DNA of 59,581 nt from Candidatus Peregrinibacteria bacterium (GCA_030649955.1 JAUSFD010000022.1:1-59581); one strand, 5' to 3'; positions 8,342 to 16,672 are shown, counted from the stretch's first letter. Translations and numbers: made by a program. The notes: generated from the letters alone by a model not told the origin.

Positions 8342-11300
8342 ATGTTCACACACCCATTCCCCTCCGGCTCCGAACGCGAGAAGCGACTGTGCTTCATCAC
8401 CTCTCCTGATGGGCAGGATAGAGCCCTCCCCCCATTCCAGTGGCTCAACGATCAGCTGATGGGTGGCATGCAGGGAGTGAATGAGCAGCTCAATCCGCAG
8501 ATCCCCTCGGAGCGGAACATGATGGACGACGTACAGTGGATCAATGCATTCGTTGGGCCTGATGGGAGCGGGAGCATCTTCGATGTGCCGGAGAAGCCCG
8601 CTGTCCCCGCGGCGCCCATGACTCCCGCGAAGGCATTGGAAAGCCTGTCACCGGCTGCACGCGTTGCTGAGTGGGAGAAGTTCAAAGCGAAGTTCCTATC
8701 ACCCGAAGCTTCCAGCATCGCTCCGGAGCTGGGACTGAGTACAACGCCGGATGAGGCGAAGAGGCAGGTCCAGTACGCTTCGGACATCTTCGCGATGGTA
8801 CTCGGGCAGGTGAGTGGTGAAGCGCTCAACAACATGGATGCGACGAAGCGACAGGTCGCCGAGCTTGCACTACGTGCTCGGTACGCTCCGGGGAAGCCGG
8901 GCATCCTCCACCAAGATGTGAAGAGTGCTCGGGCGAGATCGGACAAGGGGAAGCAGGGGCTCGACTACACCAACCCTGAGCTCTTCGCGAAGAGCATCGA
9001 CGGGTCTTCCTTCGCCAAGGGTGCAGCACTCCTTGGAATCGTGGATCAGGAGACCCTCAAGGGACTCCAAAGCCTGCGTGGCGACATGGATGTGAGCGGG
9101 AATCTGGAGGTTCTGCGCGCACGGCAGGAACGCAATCCTCTCAATCGCAGTATTCGCGAGGGGGTGGAGCAGAGCAACCGCACGTTCATGGAGAACTGGG
9201 ATACTCTGAGTGGGAAGCAGAAGTTCGCGATCGCAGCGATTGGCATCTACGTCGGCTACAAGATGTTCAACTCGAACTGGAAGGTGCTCAAGGCCATCCC
9301 TGTCGGACTCGTGGGGTGGTACGCCTACCTGCGTCTCGTCAAAGGGGATACAGAGGCGATGAACACCATCGGGACGACGATCAAATCCATCGGCGATATG
9401 GCCGAGGCAAAGGTCACGAAGTTCGGACGCTGGACAGGGCACTTCGGAAGCCAGGAAGACGTGGATTATCTGAACGTCATGGCAAACTTCCTGGGGAAGA
9501 ACTACGAGAAGATCCGTCCGTCCGCAAATGCGTTCGCGGCACTCTCTCAAGTGAGGCTCTCTACCATCGCCACGGCATTCACCCTCAGTGATGACGGACG
9601 CGGCGGCTACCTGGAGCTGGATCCGAAGAAGAGCAATCTCCTCACAGAGCTGAAGGCTGTCGCACGCAAGGAGGGATACAACGAGAAGGAACTCATCGAC
9701 TACTTCCGCACGCACAACGGCGAGATCAGTTCAGGCATTGCCCACGTCTTCTACCTGCATGGTGCGAGCCTCCCGGGGAATCGCGAGACCGCAGAGCACA
9801 TCGACAATGCCCGTCAGAGCACATCAAAGGTCATTTCTGTGGGTGGCAGAGTCGGCGTGAATCCCGAGGCATCATTCGACGACATTCCCGACACTGCTAT
9901 CGATCCGGAATCGGGGAAGACCTACCGACACCTCTACTGGACTCTTTGCGTGGCAGGAATGAAGAATTCCGGCGAGGGCTCCTTCGTCGATCTCATTCGC
10001 AAGCTCTCCGATGTGAGTTCGCCAGAGAAGAAGAAGGATAAGGATCGCGAGAATGCGCAGCGACTGAACAACCCTCTCAATGCTCGCGTGCTCGGGTTCT
10101 TCGCGAGTGTCCGCGATGGAACCGACGTGAATACCCTCAAACCGAAGGAGGACATCCTCAAGAAGAACGGAGTCCTCTCTGCCGAGTTCAACGCGACGAT
10201 CGATGACTACGAGCGCATCCGTCTCATTGATGCTGATGCGAAGGCCACCTTCTCCCAGCGCATGGAAACAATCATGGAGGACAAGACGAAGAAGCTCTCA
10301 GAAATCTTCATCGCCATCGAGCGCCTCAAGTACGCGATCCTCATCAACGCGACGAAGAAGAAGCTCCCCTTGGACAAGAACGACGCGCTCAATATGACGG
10401 GCGGCCCAGGCGAGCAGACGGCATCCGCCGTCTACCAGTTCCTCATGGGTCCCATAAAGCGCAATGTCTTTGCAGCCACGAGCGACTTCGATGAGATCAA
10501 GCACATCGAGGATGTGGAGGCGCTCATCAAGGAGCGACTCCTCAAGGACATCAAGAGCATCAACGGTGTTGGATTCCCAGTGCTCAATAAGAAGCTCGAG
10601 AGCTACCGCATCCTCTTCAAGGCACTCAAGGAGAAAGATGTCCTGAATCCTACCCTCGTGACGATGCTCGGCGGCGAGCCGAAGGGACGTGAGCTCCTCA
10701 ATAATCTCCTCGCCCTCAATACTAAGGAGAGGGTGGAAGCGATGGAGCGCTACTTCTCCCAGCGCATGACGAACTCGCTCGCACTTGCCATGCTCACGAT
10801 CCACCAGAGCAGCGGAGAGCATCGCTTGCATCAGGAAGCGGACCAGCGCAGCGTGACTCCCATTGAGGAGCAGAACCTTGCTGACGAATTCGATGTGCTG
10901 TTCAAGGAGATTGTGGGTGATGTGACCGGAGGATCGGGGATTACGACGGTGCATGCAAAGGAAGGGATGTGGGAGATGGTGGATGTGCGGGATGCGAATA
11001 TTGGTTTCGATTCCATTGTGAAAATTGACTTGAAAGCAGCTGTGAAAGTGGATGAATTTCCGGATCTTCGCGAAAAGGATGAACCACTCTATGCAGATGG
11101 GCTTTCAAAACTCAGCACCCTTGGGCATGCATGGTTGCTGCTCAAGAATCGTGAGCGCGCTGGCACAATTAGTTCAACAGAACGTGATCAATTGCAAGAC
11201 CTCGAACGGCGTGCAGAAAACATTGCCGAGAAACTCAAGGAGCACATTGATAAAGTCCTCGATGCAAAGAAGATCGAGCTCGCATCAGATACAAAAGGTC

Positions 11301-11974
11301 ATGCCCTCGTAGACCTGATGCTGCGATTACTCACTGCAATGAAAAAGGAAAATACAGATGCATGGAAGAAGATTGATAACTACCTTAACGTTCACAAGAC
11401 TGGAGCAGCTAAGCCTCCTCCTGGCACAGAGAACCCTACTCCAGCAAAACCAGGAGAAGGTGGAGGAACTGCAAAAGTTACACCCATACCCGAAGGCCAG
11501 AAGGGGGTGGAAAATGACAAAACCATTGAATCCTACGCTCAGATCCCCGGACTGAAAGTCGAGCGTGATCCGATAATGAAGAAAGTGACTATCAGCAGAA
11601 ATAATGACTATCAATTGACCATCCCAATGGATGAGTACGACTCTCTTAGTGTTGATAAAATTCTTGACCGGTGGATTCGGCACGCCCTTGAAACTCTGAA
11701 GCAGCGAATGAATGAAATCGTAAGGGACCCATATCGGCCAATTTCTGGTATGCCAATAACTCCTACTGGCTGGAGTGTAGAACTCAAAGATGGCAACATC
11801 GTCGAGTATATTCTTGAACCTCGAGATCTTAACATTGGCTTCAGCAAACTTGCGAGGACACCCTTCATCACACTTCTTGATGCGGGAGCTCGCAACATTG
11901 TCGAGATGTATGTGCGTATCAGCGCAAGACTGAGGGCTGATGCAGCTGATCCATTCAATCCGCCTGCACTGTGA
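8342..11974 (+). CDS. 1210-aa hypothetical protein
   Basis: A very long protein, second in an operon with the 370-aa membrane protein. There are two hydrophobic stretches near 298-312 (FAIAAIGIYVGYKMF) and 322-337 (AIPVGLVGWYAYLRLV); the rest looks soluble and helical, with many Lys/Glu/Asp segments. A Pro-rich linker lies near 1023-1040. From about residue 850 the DNA becomes visibly less GC-rich and codon choice shifts, so the last third may have a separate origin. There is no signal peptide and no recognised catalytic motif. It is probably part of a lineage-specific cell-envelope or intracellular structure; that is a guess. Confidence 0.7.
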   Translation: MFTHPFPSGSEREKRLCFITSPDGQDRALPPFQWLNDQLMGGMQGVNEQLNPQIPSERNMMDDVQWINAFVGPDGSGSIFDVPEKPAVPAAPMTPAKALESLSPAARVAEWEKFKAKFLSPEASSIAPELGLSTTPDEAKRQVQYASDIFAMVLGQVSGEALNNMDATKRQVAELALRARYAPGKPGILHQDVKSARARSDKGKQGLDYTNPELFAKSIDGSSFAKGAALLGIVDQETLKGLQSLRGDMDVSGNLEVLRARQERNPLNRSIREGVEQSNRTFMENWDTLSGKQKFAIAAIGIYVGYKMFNSNWKVLKAIPVGLVGWYAYLRLVKGDTEAMNTIGTTIKSIGDMAEAKVTKFGRWTGHFGSQEDVDYLNVMANFLGKNYEKIRPSANAFAALSQVRLSTIATAFTLSDDGRGGYLELDPKKSNLLTELKAVARKEGYNEKELIDYFRTHNGEISSGIAHVFYLHGASLPGNRETAEHIDNARQSTSKVISVGGRVGVNPEASFDDIPDTAIDPESGKTYRHLYWTLCVAGMKNSGEGSFVDLIRKLSDVSSPEKKKDKDRENAQRLNNPLNARVLGFFASVRDGTDVNTLKPKEDILKKNGVLSAEFNATIDDYERIRLIDADAKATFSQRMETIMEDKTKKLSEIFIAIERLKYAILINATKKKLPLDKNDALNMTGGPGEQTASAVYQFLMGPIKRNVFAATSDFDEIKHIEDVEALIKERLLKDIKSINGVGFPVLNKKLESYRILFKALKEKDVLNPTLVTMLGGEPKGRELLNNLLALNTKERVEAMERYFSQRMTNSLALAMLTIHQSSGEHRLHQEADQRSVTPIEEQNLADEFDVLFKEIVGDVTGGSGITTVHAKEGMWEMVDVRDANIGFDSIVKIDLKAAVKVDEFPDLREKDEPLYADGLSKLSTLGHAWLLLKNRERAGTISSTERDQLQDLERRAENIAEKLKEHIDKVLDAKKIELASDTKGHALVDLMLRLLTAMKKENTDAWKKIDNYLNVHKTGAAKPPPGTENPTPAKPGEGGGTAKVTPIPEGQKGVENDKTIESYAQIPGLKVERDPIMKKVTISRNNDYQLTIPMDEYDSLSVDKILDRWIRHALETLKQRMNEIVRDPYRPISGMPITPTGWSVELKDGNIVEYILEPRDLNIGFSKLARTPFITLLDAGARNIVEMYVRISARLRADAADPFNPPAL

Positions 11975-11976
11975 AC

Positions 11977-12008
11977 AAAAAAAGAGGGCTCCTTCGAAAG
12001 AGTCCCTC
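11977..12008 (-). terminator. rho-independent terminator of minus-strand gene
   Basis: The imperfect stem gagggctc...gagtccctc (11984-12008) is followed on the minus strand by a run of seven T (11977-11983). It lies between the convergent genes ending at 11974 and 12046, so it terminates the latter. Confidence 0.65.
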
Positions 12009-12045
12009 AGTTTGCCGGTAGTTTGACCCACCGGCGGGGTGGCAG

Positions 12046-12708
12046 TTACCTGCCGACAGGCGGCATTGGAGCCGCTGGAACGGCAGGTCGTTCCACCCTG
12101 ATGTCAGTGAGGATTTTCAGAGCAGCCCACAGGTCCTCCTTCTTCAGCCTTCCAACGACGAATTGGAAGGTAAGTTGAACCAGATCGGGGCTTGGATCCA
12201 GCGGACATTGCATTGTGACGATCCTCCCTTCGCTATCTTGGAACGTGAAGATCACGTCCGTGAACGCGTCGGGGTTTTCGTGCGACAGCAACATCACACC
12301 TTCAACCTTCACAACGATCCGATTCACAGCCTTGCGGCGGTTGACATCACCGATCCGCTTCGCAAGCGTTTCGAGAACGTCTTCCCAGCCTTGCCCGAGC
12401 GTGGCTCCGGTCAGCACTGCAGCGAAGCACCACTTGTCGTGCCTGGTGTACCGAGAGCCGAGGACCTCCTTGAGATCTTCCATCTTCTTAGAGAGGCGCA
12501 TCGGGCTGGCGGGTGCTGCGGGCACGGGGGTGCTGCCGCCTGTGCCGGGCGCGGAATTCGCGGGGGCGGGCGTAGCGGGAGCAGGGGTAACGACCGCGGG
12601 CGTTGCGGGAGTGACTGTCGGCGTTCCAAAGAAGTAGTTGTACGCGGCGACAGCACCGACCAAGCCCAGACCAACCACAGTCACACCGAGAACTTTTGAC
12701 CACATCAT
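12046..12708 (-). CDS. membrane-anchored protein with Ala/Pro/Thr-rich stalk
   Basis: A 220-aa protein starting MMWSKVLGVTVVGLG, chosen because a strong Shine-Dalgarno site (ggaaaggagaga) ends right before the two ATGs. Residues about 5-25 are a signal anchor, then a stalk rich in Pro, Ala, Thr and Val (about 28-68), then a globular domain of about 150 residues with a single conserved-looking Trp/Cys stretch (HDKWCFAAVLTG). It is probably anchored with the C-terminal domain outside. The family is unknown. It has its own promoter and terminator and belongs to a set of four similar small genes at 12-15 kb. Confidence 0.75.
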   Translation of the reverse strand: MMWSKVLGVTVVGLGLVGAVAAYNYFFGTPTVTPATPAVVTPAPATPAPANSAPGTGGSTPVPAAPASPMRLSKKMEDLKEVLGSRYTRHDKWCFAAVLTGATLGQGWEDVLETLAKRIGDVNRRKAVNRIVVKVEGVMLLSHENPDAFTDVIFTFQDSEGRIVTMQCPLDPSPDLVQLTFQFVVGRLKKEDLWAALKILTDIRVERPAVPAAPMPPVGR

Positions 12709-12804
12709 TCTCTCCTTTCCGGCAATTAAGCCGGTATAGGGGTGCGGAAATTGTCCAGACGGGCGAAACCTACAGGTTTGCGGAGTTTCGAAGGAGCCTT
12801 TATA

Positions 12805-12832
12805 ATTATACAACTTTTATAGATAATAGCAA
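12805..12832 (-). promoter_or_regulatory. sigma70-type promoter of the 12046-12708 gene
   Basis: On the minus strand, a TTGCTA -35 box (12827-12832), a 16-nt spacer and a TATAAT -10 box (12805-12810). The leader of about 90 nt contains a ccggctt-aattgccgg hairpin just before the Shine-Dalgarno site. The -35, spacer length and -10 match the promoter at 14515-14542 almost exactly. Confidence 0.75.
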
Positions 12833-12864
12833 ATACACACCGGATTATTGGTTTGTTGAGGTTT

Positions 12865-12892
12865 TTGACATATGTATATTTTGATTTATAAT
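12865..12892 (+). promoter_or_regulatory. consensus sigma70 promoter of the 12984-13706 gene
   Basis: A perfect TTGACA (12865-12870), a 16-nt AT-rich spacer and a perfect TATAAT (12887-12892). The transcript would have a leader of about 85 nt that begins with a hairpin (gagcttcc...ggaagctc, 12900-12931). Confidence 0.85.
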
Positions 12893-12983
12893 ATATATTG
12901 AGCTTCCACACGGATTTGGCTGAGGAAGCTCTGATCCTTAACAACGCAGTGCACAACTCTAACAATCAGAAAGTGAGGACCTT

Positions 12984-13706
12984 ATGTCTCATGATCATGC
13001 ACACGATCATTCTGACAAAAGTGTGAGCTCTGAGCCTTCGAGCACACATCTGGAAGAAGAGAATGAAAACAACCTTCCGAACCGGCTCGTGATTCTTTCT
13101 CATGGCAAGATCATCGTGACTTGGCCATTCATCCTGACCACCTTTTTCATGTTCCTGATGTGGTCACTCAACCTCGCGGACGCACGAGTGCTGTCCTGGG
13201 TCTGCTTCCTAGCACTCTGGATGACACTTGCTGTCACCTATCTTGAATTCGGAAGGAATGTGGTACTCATTGGCGGGCTCATCGCAATCCTCCTCGTGAC
13301 AATCGTACTCCAGAGGTTCGGATTGCATGCGCTTCCAGAATCGTTTCACTTCCTAGAAAAGATCCCTGCTCCATTCACGGCATACCTCTGGCTAATGACG
13401 GGAATCTTCATGGCCTTGCTGTGGATTCCGGAGTACTTCGGGGCTTGGTGGTACTACAAGTGGGAGTTCACTCCCGCTGTTATCCGGCACATCATGCCGG
13501 GAGGCGATACCATCGAGTATCGCCTCGAGCAGGTGATTGTCACCTTCACCACCGGAGACTGGTTCGAAAGACTAGTCTGCGGCACAGGTACAATCATCCT
13601 GAAGGACCGGGTGAACCACAAGGTCCTGGCGATGATCGAAAACGTCTGGGATCTAAAGAAAAAGGAGGCAATTCTTCAGAAACTCTTACCGCGGGAAAGC
13701 CTGTAA
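12984..13706 (+). CDS. four-TM membrane protein with His-rich head and PH-like tail
   Basis: A 240-aa protein. The N-terminus MSHDHAHDHSD is rich in His and Asp and could bind metal. Four hydrophobic segments follow (about 47-65, 69-85, 90-112 and 130-155). The C-terminal 85 residues (EYRLEQVIVTFTTGDWFERL, then GTGTIILKDRVNHK) resemble a DUF304-type bacterial PH domain in pattern; this match is tentative. Shine-Dalgarno gaggacc lies 4-10 nt before ATG. It is bounded by a consensus promoter and a double terminator, so it is monocistronic. Function unknown. Confidence 0.75.
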   Translation: MSHDHAHDHSDKSVSSEPSSTHLEEENENNLPNRLVILSHGKIIVTWPFILTTFFMFLMWSLNLADARVLSWVCFLALWMTLAVTYLEFGRNVVLIGGLIAILLVTIVLQRFGLHALPESFHFLEKIPAPFTAYLWLMTGIFMALLWIPEYFGAWWYYKWEFTPAVIRHIMPGGDTIEYRLEQVIVTFTTGDWFERLVCGTGTIILKDRVNHKVLAMIENVWDLKKKEAILQKLLPRESL

Positions 13707-13723
13707 CGTGCACTGCGTTGAGT

Positions 13724-13754
13724 GCGGGCAGGTGGCTCCAAGCCACCTGCCCGC
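13724..13754. terminator. strong GC-rich hairpin after membrane gene
   Basis: A perfect stem gcgggcaggtggct / agccacctgcccgc with a minimal loop, 18 nt past the stop codon. It has no T-run, so it may protect the 3' end or act together with the next hairpin. Confidence 0.6.
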
Positions 13755-13782
13755 TTCGGCGTGAGCGATTATTTGTGCACGA

Positions 13783-13828
13783 CAAAAGGGGTGGGGGCGA
13801 CGGCTCTGTCGTCCGTCACCCCCTTTTT
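13783..13828. terminator. bidirectional terminator
   Basis: The stem aaaaggggtg...cacccccttttt serves the converging genes ending at 13706 and 13848, with T-runs on both strands. Confidence 0.7.
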
Positions 13829-13847
13829 GGCAGGCAGCCATCAACGC

Positions 13848-14423
13848 TCAAGTCCGATGCAGGAAGAATTCCTGAGATTTCTCTTCTAGACCGTTGACCT
13901 TCCTGTAGATGTACACCCGGATTTTATCCGGAGGCGAGAGTGGGTCCTTGAAGTCGTACCGGTCGGTGTAGTAATTGCCAGTGGACAGCGTATTGGGTGG
14001 ATCAACTATGACGAATTTCCACCCCCCGCCCATCGTTGGCAATGAGACATAGTACTTGAACACCGAGTTTCCGGATGAATCTTGGGTACCCGTATCCTCC
14101 TTGACGAACTTGGACTTGCTCAGCATCCGCTGAGCGTAAGTGTTGGGGTCGTTGACGTTCTCTGGTGACTCAGCGGTGGCGAAACAGATCGCATGAAAGA
14201 TCCAGCTCATAGCACTTCTTCCACCAAACGTTGGCTGACCCAGGATGAAGCCACCCAGCAGGAACGTCATCACCATGAACAGGAACAACGCGAGGCCCAT
14301 CGTTTTTTCCTTGCTCTCCACCTTGATCCAGTAGGCCAAGAGGAAAACGAGGAAGAGAATGAGCCCACCGACCAGGTAGAAACAGACGGCCGCCCACACG
14401 TTTGTCGTCAGTGCATGATACAT
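13848..14423 (-). CDS. two-TM membrane protein with extracytoplasmic domain
   Basis: A 191-aa protein. Two hydrophobic helices lie at about 9-31 and 42-62 (AAVCFYLVGGLILFLVFLLA; GLALFLFMVMTFLLGGFILG), then a domain of about 130 residues with beta-strand-like pattern (YYVSLPTMGGGWKFVIVDPP). The Shine-Dalgarno site aaggag precedes ATG by 5-6 nt. A TATAAT box lies on the minus strand at 14493-14498. Family not recognised. It is one of the four Shine-Dalgarno-led small membrane genes of this region. Confidence 0.7.
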   Translation of the reverse strand: MYHALTTNVWAAVCFYLVGGLILFLVFLLAYWIKVESKEKTMGLALFLFMVMTFLLGGFILGQPTFGGRSAMSWIFHAICFATAESPENVNDPNTYAQRMLSKSKFVKEDTGTQDSSGNSVFKYYVSLPTMGGGWKFVIVDPPNTLSTGNYYTDRYDFKDPLSPPDKIRVYIYRKVNGLEEKSQEFFLHRT

Positions 14424-14514
14424 AGGAACTCCTTGCGCCTATTGGCGCGGTTGAGGTTTTGAGCGTTGATTGGAAAGACCTGCCCAAGTAATATTATACC
14501 ACATTTTTCTGAAT

Positions 14515-14542
14515 TTGCTACTTTCGAGAAATATTGTATAAT
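14515..14542 (+). promoter_or_regulatory. sigma70-type promoter of the 14615-14938 gene
   Basis: TTGCTA (14515-14520), a 16-nt spacer and TATAAT (14537-14542), giving a leader of about 65 nt. It is nearly the same promoter as at 12805-12832, which suggests common regulation. Confidence 0.75.
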
Positions 14543-14614
14543 TACTTCGGAATATCGCTCTTTACAGCGCATCGGAGTCTCTTGTCTCTTTTTCGGGTCA
14601 ACCCCGGAGGATCT

Positions 14615-14938
14615 ATGAAAAAAATTGCAAGACTGTTCGACGTTCAGAACGTATGGGTGCCGCTTCTGTTCATCGGCGTCATGGTGTGCGTCGGCTTCGG
14701 CTTGAAGCGCGACTATGCCGCCTATCTTTTCGGCGTCGGCACCATGGTCCTGCTCAAAGCAGGAGCGGTTGGTTACCACTACGTCACACGCAAGCCTGAA
14801 AAGCCTGCAGCAAAAACCGGCTCAGAACCGGTACGCCTCCAGAAGGCTCCGGCCGTCGTCCCCTCCGCTGAGGCCGCCGGCCACAAGCCGGCAGACTCTC
14901 ACGCAACCGTGCACGGCCACGCGGCCGAGCACGACTAG
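14615..14938 (+). CDS. small two-TM protein with His-rich tail
   Basis: A 107-aa protein starting MKKIARLFDVQN; ATG follows ggagg by 4 nt. Two hydrophobic segments lie at about 13-30 and 34-52 (VWVPLLFIGVMVCVGFG; YLFGVGTMVLLKAGAVGYHY). The tail is rich in Ala, Pro and Lys and ends in a His cluster (HATVHGHAAEHD). The His-rich tail mirrors the His-rich head of the 12984 gene product. It is followed by an excellent terminator. Unrecognised family; possible metal-binding partner of the 240-aa protein (inference). Confidence 0.7.
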   Translation: MKKIARLFDVQNVWVPLLFIGVMVCVGFGLKRDYAAYLFGVGTMVLLKAGAVGYHYVTRKPEKPAAKTGSEPVRLQKAPAVVPSAEAAGHKPADSHATVHGHAAEHD

Positions 14939-14992
14939 GAAACAACCCGAGCGATATTCCAGCCTGGCCTCGGTGGCTAGGCAACCTCAAGG

Positions 14993-15018
14993 GCGAGCAC
15001 TTCGGTGTTCGCTCTTTT
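14993..15018 (+). terminator. rho-independent terminator
   Basis: The stem gcgagcac-ttcg-gtgttcgc with a UUCG-type tetraloop is followed by tctttt. It terminates the 107-aa gene. Confidence 0.85.
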
Positions 15019-15049
15019 GGGATGGGGGTGTTTGTTGGTGTTCTGTTAG

Positions 15050-15613
15050 GACCTCACCCCTATCCCCTCTCCCGTCTCCTACGAGGAGTGAAAAGCTTTT
15101 CCTCACTCCTGAACTTTTGACGGGGGAGAGGGGAATGTATTTTTTGTTGTTTGGTGAATGGTCTTCAGAACTCCGAGGAAATCCATTTCGATATCATTGT
15201 TCGTGAAACGGAGAATTCTGTAACCGTGATCGCGCAAATACTCTTCGCGCAGCAGATCAACATCTTGCCTATCATCGTGAATGCTACCGTCAATTTCGAT
15301 CACCAATCGGTGTTGCAGTGAGACAAAGTCCGCAATGTAGCGACCAATGGGAAATTGACGTCGGAACTTGATGTGGAAGAATGATCGGCCTCGGAGCGCT
15401 GCCCAGAGTTTCTCCTCGTGTGGAGTCAGCCTGCGTCGCAGCTTCCGCGCGAAGCGCAGCTTGTCCCCGCGTTGCTGTGTTGCCCGTCGCATAAGTGATG
15501 AATCATAGCTTCCAAACAAATACAAAACATCCCCCTCTCCCCCGTTTGACGTTCGTAAATGAGAAAAGAATATTCACGTCAATTGGGAGACGGGAGAGGG
15601 GGTAGGGGTGAGG
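15050..15613 (-). mobile_element. DUF559 element, copy 2 (564 bp)
   Basis: The same organisation as 6547-7112: terminal inverted repeats (15050-15079 and 15586-15613; one mismatch, tatccc for taccc), inner gggggagagggg arms and one DUF559 gene on the minus strand. Similarity to copy 1 covers the flanking spacer as well as the gene and stops at the ends of the terminal repeats; the neighbouring sequences are unrelated. That defines the element boundaries. Confidence 0.8.
15103..15492 (-). CDS. DUF559 endonuclease-domain protein, element copy 2
   Basis: A 129-aa protein started at MRRATQQRGDKLRF to match copy 1; an upstream TTG/ATG would add 11 residues. Its motifs are the same as in copy 1: LTPHEEKLWAALRGR, IADFVS and LVIEIDGSIHDD. 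Roughly a dozen residues differ from copy 1, mostly conservative, so both copies seem to be under selection for function rather than decaying. The C-terminus is again encoded by the inner repeat arm. Confidence 0.85.
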   Translation of the reverse strand: MRRATQQRGDKLRFARKLRRRLTPHEEKLWAALRGRSFFHIKFRRQFPIGRYIADFVSLQHRLVIEIDGSIHDDRQDVDLLREEYLRDHGYRILRFTNNDIEMDFLGVLKTIHQTTKNTFPSPPSKVQE

Positions 15614-15642
15614 AAAAAAAACAGAAAAAAACATCACAATCC

Positions 15643-15717
15643 CTACGCTGCAACCTTCCTCTCCAGCTTCACGATCCTCCGCTCGTGATTGTCGATCTTG
15701 TCGTGGGAGTTAGTCAT
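15643..15717 (-). pseudogene. C-terminal remnant of a small coiled-coil protein
   Basis: A 24-codon frame ending HDKIDNHERRIVKLERKVAA. The pattern resembles the end of the 67-aa protein at 21102-21305 (KDRLEQHEDRINSLERHTG). The N-terminal part is missing and the space upstream is taken by the 15791 gene, so this is probably a relic. It lies 30 bp from the DUF559 element. Confidence 0.35.
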
Positions 15718-15790
15718 TCTCTCGTTGGAAATCCTTCTGCCGCATGCGGCAATTGCAAGAGGAAGAAGTCTGCGTAGACTTTGCCTCTCC

Positions 15791-16162
15791 ATGACCGTGC
15801 GAGCCACCACATCACCATCGAAATCTCTGATTGGACAACAGTTGCATAAGCGCATCCTCCTGCTGAGTGCTGATCCAAAGCCAGAGGTGATCCTACCCCT
15901 AGACGCTACAGAAGATCTGGTAGCTAGGGAACGCCTTCGTGCAGAGGAGGAATTCCAGGATGCTCTCTGCGCTCGTACGTGGTGGCGCCTGACACCAGAA
16001 GAGCGATCGATCTTCCGGGAAGAGATTCGCCGGAAGAATGAGCACTACCGGGAGCATCCGGAGAGCGCGGGCCTGGACTACGCCTGCCAGAAGGAAATAC
16101 GGCGCCTGCTTGCGGTCAGCTGGCACATACAACCGCTTCGTGGTAGGATTGGTACTGTATGA
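15791..16162 (+). CDS. hypothetical protein leading the HicBA operon
   Basis: A 123-aa protein starting MTVRATTSPSKSLIG; earlier in-frame starts overlap the relic. It is charged, with 'LTPEERSIFREEIRRKNEHY' and no membrane segment. Its stop overlaps the hicB start (ATGA), so the two are translationally coupled. It is not a recognised component of HicBA modules. It could be an extra regulator or a separate small protein. Confidence 0.5.
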   Translation: MTVRATTSPSKSLIGQQLHKRILLLSADPKPEVILPLDATEDLVARERLRAEEEFQDALCARTWWRLTPEERSIFREEIRRKNEHYREHPESAGLDYACQKEIRRLLAVSWHIQPLRGRIGTV

Positions 16163-16416
16163 AAGCTACCAGAAAGATGCGTCACCTGACGGTGGAAATC
16201 ATTCCTGATGCGGAGCAGGGTGGCTTCACTGCACGTCTTCCGGACATCCCTGCGTACGGTGAGGGGGAGACGGAGGAAGAGGCGATCGCGGATCTCAAAG
16301 AGGCGCTGCAGGGATATGTCGAAGCGTTCGGTCTGGAGGACGCACTGGCACGCTTGAGCTCTCCCGTCACTCTCCGGAGCATCGACATCGATTTGGCGAA
16401 GCCTACGCTTGGGTAA
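16159..16416 (+). CDS. hicB: HicB-family antitoxin
   Basis: An 85-aa protein. It has the partial RNase H-like HicB fold signature: 'TVEIIPDAEQGGFTARLPDI', then YGEGETEEEAIADLKEAL. It neutralises the HicA RNase by binding it. There is no obvious C-terminal DNA-binding extension, so self-repression may need another factor. The start ATG overlaps the upstream stop, and the 3' end overlaps hicA by 8 nt. Confidence 0.85.
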   Translation: MKATRKMRHLTVEIIPDAEQGGFTARLPDIPAYGEGETEEEAIADLKEALQGYVEAFGLEDALARLSSPVTLRSIDIDLAKPTLG

Positions 16417-16636
16417 GCTCCCTCGTCCTTCTGGGAAGGAGATGGTTCGCTTTCTTGAGAAGCAGGGTTTTCGTTTGGTACGCACCCGCGGATCCCATCA
16501 TTTCCTGGAACGCACTCCGTACCGTACTTCCGTACCAGTACATGGGAATCGCTCGCTCAAGACTGGCACGCTCCGCAGCATCCTCCGTGACACCAACATG
16601 AGTCCTGCGGAGTTCGAGCACTTGTGGAATAGCTGA
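16409..16636 (+). CDS. hicA: HicA-family toxin (mRNA interferase)
   Basis: A 75-aa protein with the double-stranded-RNA-binding-like HicA fold: LPRPSGKEMVRFLEKQGF, the catalytic-His region TRGSHHFL, then VPVHGNRSLKTGTLRSILRD. It starts with TTG at 16409 overlapping the end of hicB, which gives weak translation coupled to the antitoxin. The gene order (antitoxin first) is the reverse of the common hicA-hicB order. Confidence 0.88.
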   Translation: MGKLPRPSGKEMVRFLEKQGFRLVRTRGSHHFLERTPYRTSVPVHGNRSLKTGTLRSILRDTNMSPAEFEHLWNS

Positions 16637-16672
16637 ACGGAGGGCTTCCGGCAGCGGTGATGCATTTCATGC

